Source: a virus
Strand: one strand, 5' to 3'
DNA: 39,364 nt
IMG/VR virus record: IMGVR_UViG_3300029258_001738
Location: 1-39,364 of that record
Below, piece after piece: positions 1-8,057 of the stretch (positions are counted from its first letter, which is position 1; each line of letters begins with the position of its first letter). The position numbers and the translations under genes are program-made. The notes beneath the pieces are model-generated. The model made no database searches, was not told the DNA's origin, and saw only the letters and a list, made by a program, of their open reading frames with translations.

Positions 1-36
1 GTTCGGTTCCCGTTTAGGGTAGGAGGTAGGTTCGGT

Positions 37-54
37 TTCCAATTTGAATTGGAA
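37..54. repeat. 18-bp palindrome, copy 1 of 4
   Basis: Perfect inverted repeat TTCCAATT-tg-AATTGGAA. It begins 2 nt beyond the 3' end of the initiator-like tRNA on the minus strand. Identical copies lie at 15664, 16012 and 19302. Its AT-rich arms stand out from the GC-rich surroundings. It could be a binding site for a dimeric protein or, here, a hairpin at the tRNA 3' end. Confidence 0.85.
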
Positions 55-56
55 AA

Positions 57-128
57 TGGCAGCGACCGGAATTGCACCGATGATCTTCGGGATATGAACC
101 CGACGGGATACTACTTCCCCACGCTGCG
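57..128 (-). tRNA. Initiator-like tRNA, anticodon CAT
   Basis: A 72-nt cloverleaf without encoded CCA. The acceptor strands CGCAGCG and CGCTGCC pair at six positions and leave a C1 x C72 mismatch. The D stem is GGGA/TCCC, the anticodon arm TCGGG-TTCATAT-CCCGA, and the T arm ATCGG-TGCAATT-CCGGT, with A at position 73. The unpaired 1:72 position, three consecutive G:C pairs closing the anticodon stem and a purine-11:pyrimidine-24 pair are the known marks of bacterial initiator tRNA, so this is tRNA-fMet-like rather than elongator Met. Two oddities: the D loop AGTAGTA lacks the usual GG pair, and the T loop has G instead of T at position 55, so the normal D-loop/T-loop contact is altered. It starts 8 nt after the protease gene stop, inside the head operon. 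Confidence 0.75.
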
Positions 129-136
129 TTAGTTGC

Positions 137-1105
137 TTATCGACTTCGAAGCGCCCGCACCAGATCCTGAGCCGTCAGGGGTTCGCCCTGGCCTTCCGTG
201 ACTGGTGTGGTTGCTGGTTTCTTCTTTGGTGGTGGCGTGGTCTGTCCTTCGAAACAGGATTCCCGATCGGCGATCAGGGCTTCCCGATCATCGGCCGATT
301 CCGTGGCCAGAAGTGTCTTTCGGAAGGCGTCTGACACCTGTTCGGCTGTCAGTTTGGACGCTGCCAATTCTGATTCCACGGCCGCCGCGAATTCCAGCTG
401 TCGCTTCTCCGCTTTCAGCTGGTCACGTTCCGCCGTAATGGCTTCCAGTTGTTCCGACTTGACCACCAACGCCTTCACGTCGTCCCGGCCTTCCACGATC
501 TGTTCCAGTGTGAGTTCTTCTAGTTTCACGGTTTCACCTTCAGTGAAAGAATCGGAATCTGTGATGTCATCAGAAACGCCTTCCGTGGCGGACGCGTCGT
601 CCGTGACTGATTCAAAAAAGCCTGACGTCGTGGCCGGATCTGCCACCAGATCCATCGAACGAACACCCGCGATGGATTCCACAACGGACTTCCCGCCCTT
701 TCGGGCGATGTGCAAGCTGGCGTTGTGACTGAACCCGACGATGGATGGATTGTTCGTGGCGTCCCAGACGATCTGTTCCGCCGCTTCGTGTTTCGGGTTG
801 AAATGAAAGTCCCCGAACACGCCCCGGCCTTCGATGAACCTGGCGGAACGAATGACGCCGATTCGGTCCCGAACCGATCGGGAATCCGTAGGCTTCGCGG
901 GATGGTCCAGATTGACTGGTGTATTTTCGTAGTGCTGAACAGCCGCCTTCAGCGTGGAAGGCGGATAGCTGCGCCCGTTCCGTGATTCGAACCCGATCAG
1001 CTTCACGCCCCGGATCACGAACGATTCGGAATCCACCTGACAGGATGTATCCGCCAGGGATTCGACGATCGTTTCGCTGATTTGCTTGGGCGTCGTTTTT
1101 ACCAT
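137..1105 (-). CDS. Capsid maturation protease with C-terminal scaffold-like region
   Basis: 322 aa. Residues about 25-165 resemble the phage prohead serine protease fold: a DHP stretch with H68 and a GFSHN stretch with S126 fit the catalytic His and Ser. Residues about 205-270 are Glu/Lys/Leu-rich and probably coiled coil, as expected for a scaffold fused to the protease that is removed during maturation. The tail is Pro/Lys-rich. The start at 1105 overlaps the preceding small reading frame by 7 nt; an ATG nine bases upstream (1114) is also possible. Portal, MuF protein, protease, then capsid protein is a standard order, so the major capsid gene should follow, but the window ends about 130 bp further on. 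Confidence 0.8.
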   Translation of the reverse strand: MVKTTPKQISETIVESLADTSCQVDSESFVIRGVKLIGFESRNGRSYPPSTLKAAVQHYENTPVNLDHPAKPTDSRSVRDRIGVIRSARFIEGRGVFGDFHFNPKHEAAEQIVWDATNNPSIVGFSHNASLHIARKGGKSVVESIAGVRSMDLVADPATTSGFFESVTDDASATEGVSDDITDSDSFTEGETVKLEELTLEQIVEGRDDVKALVVKSEQLEAITAERDQLKAEKRQLEFAAAVESELAASKLTAEQVSDAFRKTLLATESADDREALIADRESCFEGQTTPPPKKKPATTPVTEGQGEPLTAQDLVRALRSR

Positions 1106-1212
1106 TGGTCCCATGCCGTCTGGTTCAGAATTGCTTCGATGTTGCGAATACAATTCAGACCGTCAACAGCACAACAGCCGCCGCCGCATTGAATAGGTTC
1201 CGGCCCCGCCAC
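1099..1212 (-). CDS. Possible small Cys-rich protein
   Basis: 37 aa from a GTG start, too short to identify. It fills part of the 217-nt gap between the 89-aa gene and the protease. It holds a CGGGCC cluster at residues 9-14 and another Cys at 21, then a helix-like C-terminus ending in WDQW. Its stop overlaps the protease ATG by 7 nt (ATGGTAA), the kind of junction used throughout this operon. Against it, the ribosome-binding signal is poorly spaced: AGGAAGGA lies 18 nt upstream of the GTG. I cannot assign a function. Confidence 0.35.
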   Translation of the reverse strand: MAGPEPIQCGGGCCAVDGLNCIRNIEAILNQTAWDQW

Positions 1213-1322
1213 GTTCCCCGCCCGTGGGGTTCCTTCCTGATCGTTTCCGCCCCGTTCACTGTTTCACCGCCGCTGTTTTTCGACGCCTGTGTGTTTTTAG
1301 TGTTATTACTGTCGAATCCGTG

Positions 1323-1592
1323 TCAGTACACACGCCCGGGGGCTTCGTCGGGGTCTTCGTCCTGTTTTGGGGCGTAGACCATTTCCACATCGAAGTCCGC
1401 CACAGACTGGATCTGTTCGGCCAGTCGATTCAGTCCCACCCATAACGGCATGTACCCGAACGGGGAATCTGTGAACGTCATGGCTTCGGTCAGGTCCGCC
1501 AGGTCTTTCTTCGGGCCGAACTGCCGAACCCATGTCATGTCGTCATTCAACACCGCTTCGAATCCGGGTCGCGTGGCTTTCAATAGAATCAC
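1323..1592 (-). CDS. Hypothetical protein in head operon
   Basis: 89 aa, not recognised. The start is taken as GTG at 1592, which overlaps the MuF gene stop as GTGA and so suggests translational coupling. The N-terminal half looks like a small globular domain with Trp and Phe core residues (MTWVRQFG, GYMPLWVG). The C-terminus is acidic (QDEDPDEAP). Its place between the MuF protein and the protease suggests a minor head or packaging-associated protein, but nothing in the sequence proves this. Confidence 0.65.
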   Translation of the reverse strand: MILLKATRPGFEAVLNDDMTWVRQFGPKKDLADLTEAMTFTDSPFGYMPLWVGLNRLAEQIQSVADFDVEMVYAPKQDEDPDEAPGRVY

Positions 1593-3913
1593 AACAGCCC
1601 CCCCGTCAGAACCCCTACTGTGAAATCGAACCACTCCGGATCACTTCGGGCGAATCCAGCCGGGTCTTCGTACAACAGTTCCGCCCCCATCGACAGGATC
1701 TCCGTGGATCCGTTGTAGTGTTTCCCGGCATAGTAGGCGCTGTTCGCCGCGTCTTCGTGATCGCGAAGCCCTGTGTCCAGGTAGGTCTTCAGGAAGTCAT
1801 CTTTCCGCCCGGTTTCCCACGCGTCGTAATTCGCGGAAGGAACAACGTGTCGCATCAACACCGGGGCTTCGTCCCCTACCCGATGCAACAGAAAGCCCTT
1901 GCATAACTCGTGGACTTCGTCCAGTTCTTCGATACTGTGGGCCGCTTCGTGAACCCACGTTGTGGCTGGGGCATACTCCCGCATGAATACGCCTTCCCCG
2001 CTTCGATGCCAGCTGCGGTTCTTCCCCGACTTCCGCGCTTTGACATGATAGCCGCCCGCCGTTGTTCCATGGTGGGGATTTGCTGCGTGTTCCAGTGACG
2101 TGATCTCCGCCAGGAAGTCCGCCGCCCGTCCGCCGTGTTTTCCGATTGTTGCCTGTCGCCCCTTCCATTCGAACTGGACGCGATGGTCCGGCCGAATCGC
2201 TTCTATCAGCGCCTTCCGTTCTTCGTTCGTCTGGTCTGTGAACACGATGGCGTCTTCCCGGAACGAGGATCGTAGTTCTTTCAGGCGTTCGTGATTCGGT
2301 GGGATTTTCCGCCGCTCTTTTCGTAGTTCTTCCTGGCGTTTTCTGAAGTCGTCCCGGTCCAGTTTGTCATCGGGGACCGCGTCCAGAAACGCCTTCCGGA
2401 TCTGTTCCGCCCGTCCGGCCTGTTCCTTCATCTTCTTCTGGACCAGATCCACCCGGTCCTTCGATATCGCCAGTTCGTCCTGTGGCTTCTTCACGGTACG
2501 CCGTTTCTTCAGTCGGTCCTTCAGGGGACGGGCCGCGATGCGCTGAAGAATGGCCTTTCGGTCTTCTTTCGGCTGGACAGAATCCGGGCCGCCATTCGCG
2601 TCTGGCGTGTTTTTCTTCGGCTTCACCGGCTGGACAGGTTGGACAATCTCCGGGGGCTTCTTCTTCCGTCGCTTCCGCTTCGGCCGTGGTAGCTCGAACC
2701 CGCTGGCCCGAATATCGGCGATCATCTGGCGCCGTTCGTCGATCACGAACTGGACTTCCTGACGTCGGGCGTTCCGTTTTTCCGCTGTTTCGTTCTTTAG
2801 TCGTTCCGTAGGAACCAGCCGTCCTTCCGGATCCACGAAGTCCAGCCAGTCCGGTTCCCTTCCCAGTTTCTTCTTCACTTCGTTGTACCGGCGTTTCCCC
2901 ACGGCCAGCATTCGCCGCGATTCGTCCGCCTTCGAAAACCATTCATTGTAGACGGTAGGATCCGGGATGGCGTCCCCGTCCGCGTTCTGGAATTCCGCCG
3001 CCAGTTTCGGATCGTTTTTCACTTCGTCCGGCATCTTCATTACGGGGACATCAAAGCACCTGCAATTGGGTTCATCTGGCAACACGGGGAGCGTATCCAC
3101 GTTCGGCTGTCGTCTTCGATCGTTGTAGTGAATCCGCCCATTCCGAATCGCATGATGGGGCCGCGTGTGTTCGTCCAGCGTGGCCAGAATCTGTGTTCCG
3201 ACCATCAAATCCCCCAGGTCTTCGTACATTTCCCGTTGCATCGTGTTGGCGATCCTGAGCCCTTCTGTTCGCGCGATCCGTTTGGCCGATGCGCGGATGT
3301 TCCCGTCGATGTGTGGCAGGATCTCCCGCGCGATCTGGTCGACGTTCTGGCCTTCGCTGAAGGCGTCGGTCAGTTTCATGGCCGTGATTTCCGGTTCGAT
3401 CAGCCGAGACAGTTTTTCGATGCGTTGTTCCCATGTCTGGCCCATGGTAGGACGTCGGACGATCTCCCTGACGCGTTCTTCGGATGGCGGGGGCCAGACG
3501 TGTTCCTGAACCCACGCTTCCCATTCTTCATCGTCCAGGCGTTTCCCCACGATCGGTCCGGTTCCGTCACCGATCAGGAATGTATTGTCCCCATCGCCCA
3601 CGTCTTCCCCGACAAGTACCGTGGCCGGGTTCACCGCTCGGAACCACTTGCGCGGAAGTGTCCCCACCAGCACAGACACGGTTGCACGATGGGACCAACG
3701 GGCCAACCGCACGAAGGCCGTGTCCGCGATCCGGGACAGCCGGTTCGGCAGTTGAGCCAGTTCGTCCGAGATGCCCTGGGGATTTCGTTTCCCCATCACC
3801 TGTCGAATCGTGCGTCCCACCTGGGCGGACATCAGTTCCGCGATCGTTTCCACACGAAGAACGCGTTCGATCTGTAGGTGAGTGAACCGCGTGGCCAGTC
3901 GTCGATTGATCAT
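1589..3913 (-). CDS. MuF/SPP1-gp7-type head morphogenesis protein with C-terminal zincin-like motif
   Basis: 774 aa. Residues about 165-290 match the MuF (phage head morphogenesis) domain: the RTE helix near 215, a DEHTRP..H turn near 247-254 and the terminal CRC of the family near 284-286. These proteins sit at the portal and are packaged in small numbers. Residues 330-560 are very rich in Arg, Lys and Pro. The C-terminal region has HEAAH at about 655-659, an HExxH zinc-metallopeptidase signature, followed by TEILSMG near 738 that could supply a third ligand. MuF proteins often carry C-terminal enzymatic or effector domains delivered with the DNA, so a co-injected protease is a reasonable inference. 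ATGA overlap with the portal gene. Confidence 0.85.
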   Translation of the reverse strand: MINRRLATRFTHLQIERVLRVETIAELMSAQVGRTIRQVMGKRNPQGISDELAQLPNRLSRIADTAFVRLARWSHRATVSVLVGTLPRKWFRAVNPATVLVGEDVGDGDNTFLIGDGTGPIVGKRLDDEEWEAWVQEHVWPPPSEERVREIVRRPTMGQTWEQRIEKLSRLIEPEITAMKLTDAFSEGQNVDQIAREILPHIDGNIRASAKRIARTEGLRIANTMQREMYEDLGDLMVGTQILATLDEHTRPHHAIRNGRIHYNDRRRQPNVDTLPVLPDEPNCRCFDVPVMKMPDEVKNDPKLAAEFQNADGDAIPDPTVYNEWFSKADESRRMLAVGKRRYNEVKKKLGREPDWLDFVDPEGRLVPTERLKNETAEKRNARRQEVQFVIDERRQMIADIRASGFELPRPKRKRRKKKPPEIVQPVQPVKPKKNTPDANGGPDSVQPKEDRKAILQRIAARPLKDRLKKRRTVKKPQDELAISKDRVDLVQKKMKEQAGRAEQIRKAFLDAVPDDKLDRDDFRKRQEELRKERRKIPPNHERLKELRSSFREDAIVFTDQTNEERKALIEAIRPDHRVQFEWKGRQATIGKHGGRAADFLAEITSLEHAANPHHGTTAGGYHVKARKSGKNRSWHRSGEGVFMREYAPATTWVHEAAHSIEELDEVHELCKGFLLHRVGDEAPVLMRHVVPSANYDAWETGRKDDFLKTYLDTGLRDHEDAANSAYYAGKHYNGSTEILSMGAELLYEDPAGFARSDPEWFDFTVGVLTGGLL

Positions 3914-5415
3914 TCTTCGGCTTCGCTATCATCGGTCTCTTCGTCGTCCCCGTCCTGCCCATCATCTGACAGGAAGTCTGTAGGCAACACGCCCGGAACC
4001 ACGCCGCCACGATCATCGTGGGCGTCGATGTTGCTTTGTTCGCGTTCGTAGTCGTACCCGCTTTCGGCTGATGCCGTCTGTATCGACAGTTTTCCGGATT
4101 GAATATCGATCGCGTGTTGCTCTGCCAACTGTTTTCCGTCTTTCGATTTCAGGTCCGGCCCCTGAATGTCAACACGCGTGGCCGCGATGTCTTCTTCTGT
4201 AATCCGCCCGGATTCCTTCGCATAGTCCAGAACCCGATCGATGACTTCACGGTCATGGTCGACTTCGTGGGCCTGCAATCGTTCGAAGTTCCGACACACC
4301 GGGCCTTCCGCCACTTCCGCCGCCGCTCGGCTGGTGTCGTCCGTCTTCGCGCTGAACATCGATTCAGACATCACCAGACGCGCCGCGATGGTCCGAAGTT
4401 CCGCCTGAAGGGATGCCACATACTTCGCTGGATCAATCCCCATGGCAGGGAATTCGTAGTCGATATTTCCGGACGCGTTCACAATCGCCCCGGGGACGAA
4501 CTGCTGATATAGGGGCGTCTTGTCGCCGTCGTCTGGTTTCGTGGTGGCGTCTTTCGACTGTTTGGCCTGCCATGCCTGAACCGTGGCCCCGGACGTCTTC
4601 AGGAACTTCCGAACCATCCCGATCGCCGTCTGAATCTCCGTCACCGTGGAACCGTTCCGTAGAATCTTCAGGGCTCGACTGAGATTGTGGCGCACCGCCC
4701 AGAAGATCGGGGTTCCGCGTTTCGCTTCAGACGTCCCCCGCTTCCTGTGTTGAATTTCCCCCGCGTCGATCGATTCCCCGTTCACGAAGTAGGCCAGAAT
4801 TGTCTCGTGATCGCCCGGGTCGGTTTCGATGCCGAACGAATAGTGGCCCAGATTCGCCCGCTGATACTTCTTCGGCGTGGCGATCGCGCTCGGTTCCACG
4901 TACCGCACCAACAGGACACCTTCTTCCCCTTCGAAGAATCGAAGAAAGGCTTCCCCGTCGCGATCTTCGCGCAGGACGGTTTCCTGTTGTCGGCTGGGCC
5001 ACTTATTGGCTTCCTTGAAGTCATCCAGAACGGACTGGACTTTCTGGCGCTGTTCTTTCGACGCGCTGCCTTCTTCGCGATCAACCACCGTGTAGGTGTG
5101 GCCGGTTCCGATGATGTAACTGATTCGGTTTTCGTGTCCGTTGATCGCGAACGGGTTTTCTTTCGCGAAATGCCGACACACCCGCCGAATCTGTGTGAGT
5201 CCGGTTTCGTCGATGTAGGGCGTGGAACTTTCCAGTAGATTCAGCGAACCGCCGCCGTCACCGGATCCCACGGGTTCCCAGATCTGGCCGTCAGGGCCCA
5301 GGAAGGGCTCCATCGGATCGGCTGTGGTTACGCCTTCCAGAAAGGAACCGAGTTGATTCGCCACGGCATGTGTCGCCGCTACCAGTTGTTCGATTTCGTT
5401 CGTTGCTTGCATCAT
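3910..5415 (-). CDS. Portal protein
   Basis: 501 aa, the right size for the dodecameric portal that forms the DNA entry pore and docks terminase and neck. Portal-family features seen are an N-terminal region leading to GHENRISYIIGTGH, the central YVEPSAI and YQR segments, an IDAGEIQHRKRG stretch, and an acidic C-terminus (DDGQDGDDEETDDSEAEE). Position between TerL and the MuF protein agrees. The start overlaps the TerL stop; two adjacent ATGs (5415, 5412) are both possible. Confidence 0.88.
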   Translation of the reverse strand: MMQATNEIEQLVAATHAVANQLGSFLEGVTTADPMEPFLGPDGQIWEPVGSGDGGGSLNLLESSTPYIDETGLTQIRRVCRHFAKENPFAINGHENRISYIIGTGHTYTVVDREEGSASKEQRQKVQSVLDDFKEANKWPSRQQETVLREDRDGEAFLRFFEGEEGVLLVRYVEPSAIATPKKYQRANLGHYSFGIETDPGDHETILAYFVNGESIDAGEIQHRKRGTSEAKRGTPIFWAVRHNLSRALKILRNGSTVTEIQTAIGMVRKFLKTSGATVQAWQAKQSKDATTKPDDGDKTPLYQQFVPGAIVNASGNIDYEFPAMGIDPAKYVASLQAELRTIAARLVMSESMFSAKTDDTSRAAAEVAEGPVCRNFERLQAHEVDHDREVIDRVLDYAKESGRITEEDIAATRVDIQGPDLKSKDGKQLAEQHAIDIQSGKLSIQTASAESGYDYEREQSNIDAHDDRGGVVPGVLPTDFLSDDGQDGDDEETDDSEAEE

Positions 5416-6839
5416 GCCATTTCCACCAAAGAAGAACCCATTCCATCGTCTCGAATTTCGCCGCCCTGTAGTTCGATCAGAATCCGGATCGCCATTTCCA
5501 TCGCGTCCGGCCCGTCGTCATGTACTCCGCTGATTTCTTTCATCGAAAATGACCGACACTGATCGATCAGAAGCCGATTGTGGTGTGTGTCCCGAAGTCG
5601 GACTTTTCGCCGCGCGAAGTATGGGCCCAGCCGCCCGATTCTCAGTTTCTTATTGATCCGATTGTCGATCGTGTGAATCGGCAACGGCATCAGGTCACGT
5701 TCTTCGATCTGTCGTTCGTATTCCCCGACCAGCAATTCCTGAAACTGATTCGTTTCGATGCCGAACGCGTGGAGATGATGGCGATACTTCAACGCGTGAT
5801 CGATGCCGTCTTCCACGATCCGTTCCGTGGGGCGTCGATCGATAGACGAATCCACCCACAACTTCCCATCTTTCACCCCGACGAACACAATGGCCGAATA
5901 ATCCCCCCGCCGTCCGTCTTTCCCCTTCGATGGGTCCACGCCGATCGCGCCGAAATCGAATTCCGTGGGGAAGTCATCCGCCCACAAGTGTTCGCCCCAG
6001 TAGTCATCGGGCCATTCCGTCGATCCATGCCGCCCGGGGGCCTGTTGATACAGGGCTTCCCACCAATAGGCGTCCATCGCCCGCCGCTTCTGTTCCAGAA
6101 CATCCAGCGGGAACCGCGCGGGCCACAGCGCTTCCCCTTCCGCGCGTCCGAGCCAATCATCGGCTTCGGCGATCGCCGGAAGGCGTATTCGATTCACTGG
6201 GGGGCCTTCTCCGGAAGCCGCCGCCGCCAGCGTCTTTCCGCTTAGGTCGTCATTATGCCAGCGCGTTTGCATCAGGATCGTCAGGCCGCCCGGTTCCACA
6301 CGCGTCAGGGCCGTTGTTTGCATCCAGTCCCACAGCCCTTCCCGGATCGTGGGCGATAGCGCCTGTTCGGCGTTCTTGATCGTGTCGTCCAGAATCAACA
6401 GGTTCGCCCCGTAGCCCGTCAAGGCCCCGCCCGCACCAGCTGTGATCATGCCGCCGTCGTGCCCCGCTATGCCCCAGTCCGCCGCCGCCTTCCGCCACTT
6501 GTCCACCTGAACGCCCAAAATGTCACTGTGTTCCTGAACCAGATTCCGGGCCTTCTGTCCCCACGATCTGGCGAACTTCGTTTCGTAACTCGTCAGTATC
6601 GTTCTGTGATTCGGACGCGTGGCCGCCTGCCACGCCGGAAGGTATTTCGATATGTATTCCGACTTCCCGTGTCGTGGGGGCGCTTCGATCACAATAATTC
6701 GCGGGCCGAACCCCGCCAGGGCGCGTGTCACTTCGCGGTCTATCGCCATCAGGTGGGGCGCAGGAATCCACTGTCCGTCACTGATAGCCATGGCCATCAG
6801 CGCGGGCGTTGCGATTCGTGTTAGGTCCGCCACCATCAT
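5412..6839 (-). CDS. terL: Terminase large subunit
   Basis: 475 aa from the ATG that overlaps the terS stop (ATGA). It is the ATPase/nuclease motor that packages DNA through the portal. Walker A-like APPRHGKS at about 53-60, Walker B LLILDD and coupling motif MQTRWH are visible. The C-terminal RNase H-like nuclease is marked by GVDPSKG, an IETNQFQ strand and DGPDAMEMA. A longer in-frame extension upstream would overlap terS by more than 160 nt and lacks family sequence, so it was rejected. Confidence 0.95.
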   Translation of the reverse strand: MMVADLTRIATPALMAMAISDGQWIPAPHLMAIDREVTRALAGFGPRIIVIEAPPRHGKSEYISKYLPAWQAATRPNHRTILTSYETKFARSWGQKARNLVQEHSDILGVQVDKWRKAAADWGIAGHDGGMITAGAGGALTGYGANLLILDDTIKNAEQALSPTIREGLWDWMQTTALTRVEPGGLTILMQTRWHNDDLSGKTLAAAASGEGPPVNRIRLPAIAEADDWLGRAEGEALWPARFPLDVLEQKRRAMDAYWWEALYQQAPGRHGSTEWPDDYWGEHLWADDFPTEFDFGAIGVDPSKGKDGRRGDYSAIVFVGVKDGKLWVDSSIDRRPTERIVEDGIDHALKYRHHLHAFGIETNQFQELLVGEYERQIEERDLMPLPIHTIDNRINKKLRIGRLGPYFARRKVRLRDTHHNRLLIDQCRSFSMKEISGVHDDGPDAMEMAIRILIELQGGEIRDDGMGSSLVEMA

Positions 6840-7366
6840 TCCGCTGGTGTCTCCACTGCTGGGCCTTCGATCGTTTTCATGGCCTTCTGGCGCAGAAATT
6901 CCAGATAGTCGGGATCCTGTTGCATCGATTGCAGCACTTCCGCCGTTGTCGATCCGTTCTGTGTGACCACTGTATTCTGAACGTGTGTCGCGCCACACCA
7001 TTCAGGCGAATGCCGTTCCAGATAGCGTTCCAGAAGACGATCGGACTTGATGTATTCGACCACCTGTTCCCCGGTTTCCGGGTCCAGCAATGGTTCCCCC
7101 GTGGACGTGAATCGTTTTTTCGGTTCGCCGATCACCGCGCGTTTCCGAACTTCGGCTTCGATCAGTTCGACGCCTTCCGCGTGGGCCTGTTCGAACAGTT
7201 CCACATAAGCCGGGTTTTTCAGCCAGGTGTAGTGGAGTGTTCGCGAAATCCCTGTCACTTCGGCCGCCACGGTCTTGTTTAGACACTGCGTGTAGGCCTT
7301 CAGGAATGGCCGCGCTTTCGCTGACAGCCGCCCGGCCTTCTCGTTTTCGTTCGTTCCGTTGCTCAT
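6836..7366 (-). CDS. terS: Terminase small subunit
   Basis: 176 aa. An N-terminal helix-turn-helix (about 22-50: AYTQC..KTVAAEVTGISRTLHYTW) is of the type that recognises the packaging site. A middle part follows with VRKRAVIGEP and a LERYLERHSPEWCGA segment typical of small terminases of this class. It lies immediately before terL and starts by a TAATG junction with the preceding gene. Confidence 0.85.
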   Translation of the reverse strand: MSNGTNENEKAGRLSAKARPFLKAYTQCLNKTVAAEVTGISRTLHYTWLKNPAYVELFEQAHAEGVELIEAEVRKRAVIGEPKKRFTSTGEPLLDPETGEQVVEYIKSDRLLERYLERHSPEWCGATHVQNTVVTQNGSTTAEVLQSMQQDPDYLEFLRQKAMKTIEGPAVETPAE

Positions 7367-8046
7367 TATGCCGCCGTCCCTGAATAGTCCGATTTGACTG
7401 TCACTGATCCCGTGACGAAGGTTCTAACGTCCGTCGCGCTGTATTCCGCCTGAACGTCGAAATGCCAGGCACCCTGTGGAAGAAGAATCGATTCGGCCGG
7501 AAGGATAGTGACTTCCACCGACTGGAACCCCGTCGCTTCTTCGATACTGATATCTGTGGTCTTCGACAGTAACTGGTCCCCGCTGTTTCCTTTGATCCCG
7601 AACCGGATGGTGTTCCCCGTCAGATCCGGGACGACATCTTCCGTGTCCGAAGTGATCGTGAAGACGTGGCGGTCCCCCGCTTTGATCACCATGGAACCAT
7701 CCGACGCCACAGCACCGCCCGACAGAAGGAACGTGACAGATCCGATCCGGTCTGTTCGGTCCTTAATGGCCGCGTGGCTGTCTTCCATTTCCATCGCGTC
7801 GTGAATGATGTACGGGCCAGCGTCGTCGGCGATCGTCCGGATTGATGCCCCGACCACGGTTCCACTGATCAGCGTCTCGAACACGAACTGGCCCGCGTGG
7901 GCGCCTGTCACGTCCCCGGTGTAATAGTTCCCGGATTCTGACAGTGTAACGGTTTCCAGTATCGCCAGCGTGTCCGCGTTTCGCACACGAACCGTGGCTG
8001 TGAGTCCCGTAGGCATCCCCGGGAATCTGATTTCTGTGTCGGCCAT
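7366..8046 (-). CDS. Probable virion-associated beta-rich protein
   Basis: 226 aa from an internal ATG; sequence further upstream runs into the preceding gene and is Arg-rich out-of-frame translation. The C-terminal half (about 130-220) holds DLTGNTIRFGIKG followed by alternating strands and a SGSVTVKSDY end. This recalls BppU-like N-terminal domains of phage baseplate and fibre proteins; the match is by eye and weak. The layout resembles the C-terminal half of the 253-aa tail protein at 28441-29202. It sits between a second beta-rich protein and terS, so a decoration, fibre or adhesion role is likely. Confidence 0.65.
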   Translation of the reverse strand: MADTEIRFPGMPTGLTATVRVRNADTLAILETVTLSESGNYYTGDVTGAHAGQFVFETLISGTVVGASIRTIADDAGPYIIHDAMEMEDSHAAIKDRTDRIGSVTFLLSGGAVASDGSMVIKAGDRHVFTITSDTEDVVPDLTGNTIRFGIKGNSGDQLLSKTTDISIEEATGFQSVEVTILPAESILLPQGAWHFDVQAEYSATDVRTFVTGSVTVKSDYSGTAA

Positions 8047-8057
8047 TGTTGTCGCCT

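Noticed and set aside
6840-7001. 54-codon N-terminal extension of the large terminase
   Set aside because: Lies entirely inside the small terminase gene and lacks terminase sequence; ATGA start chosen.
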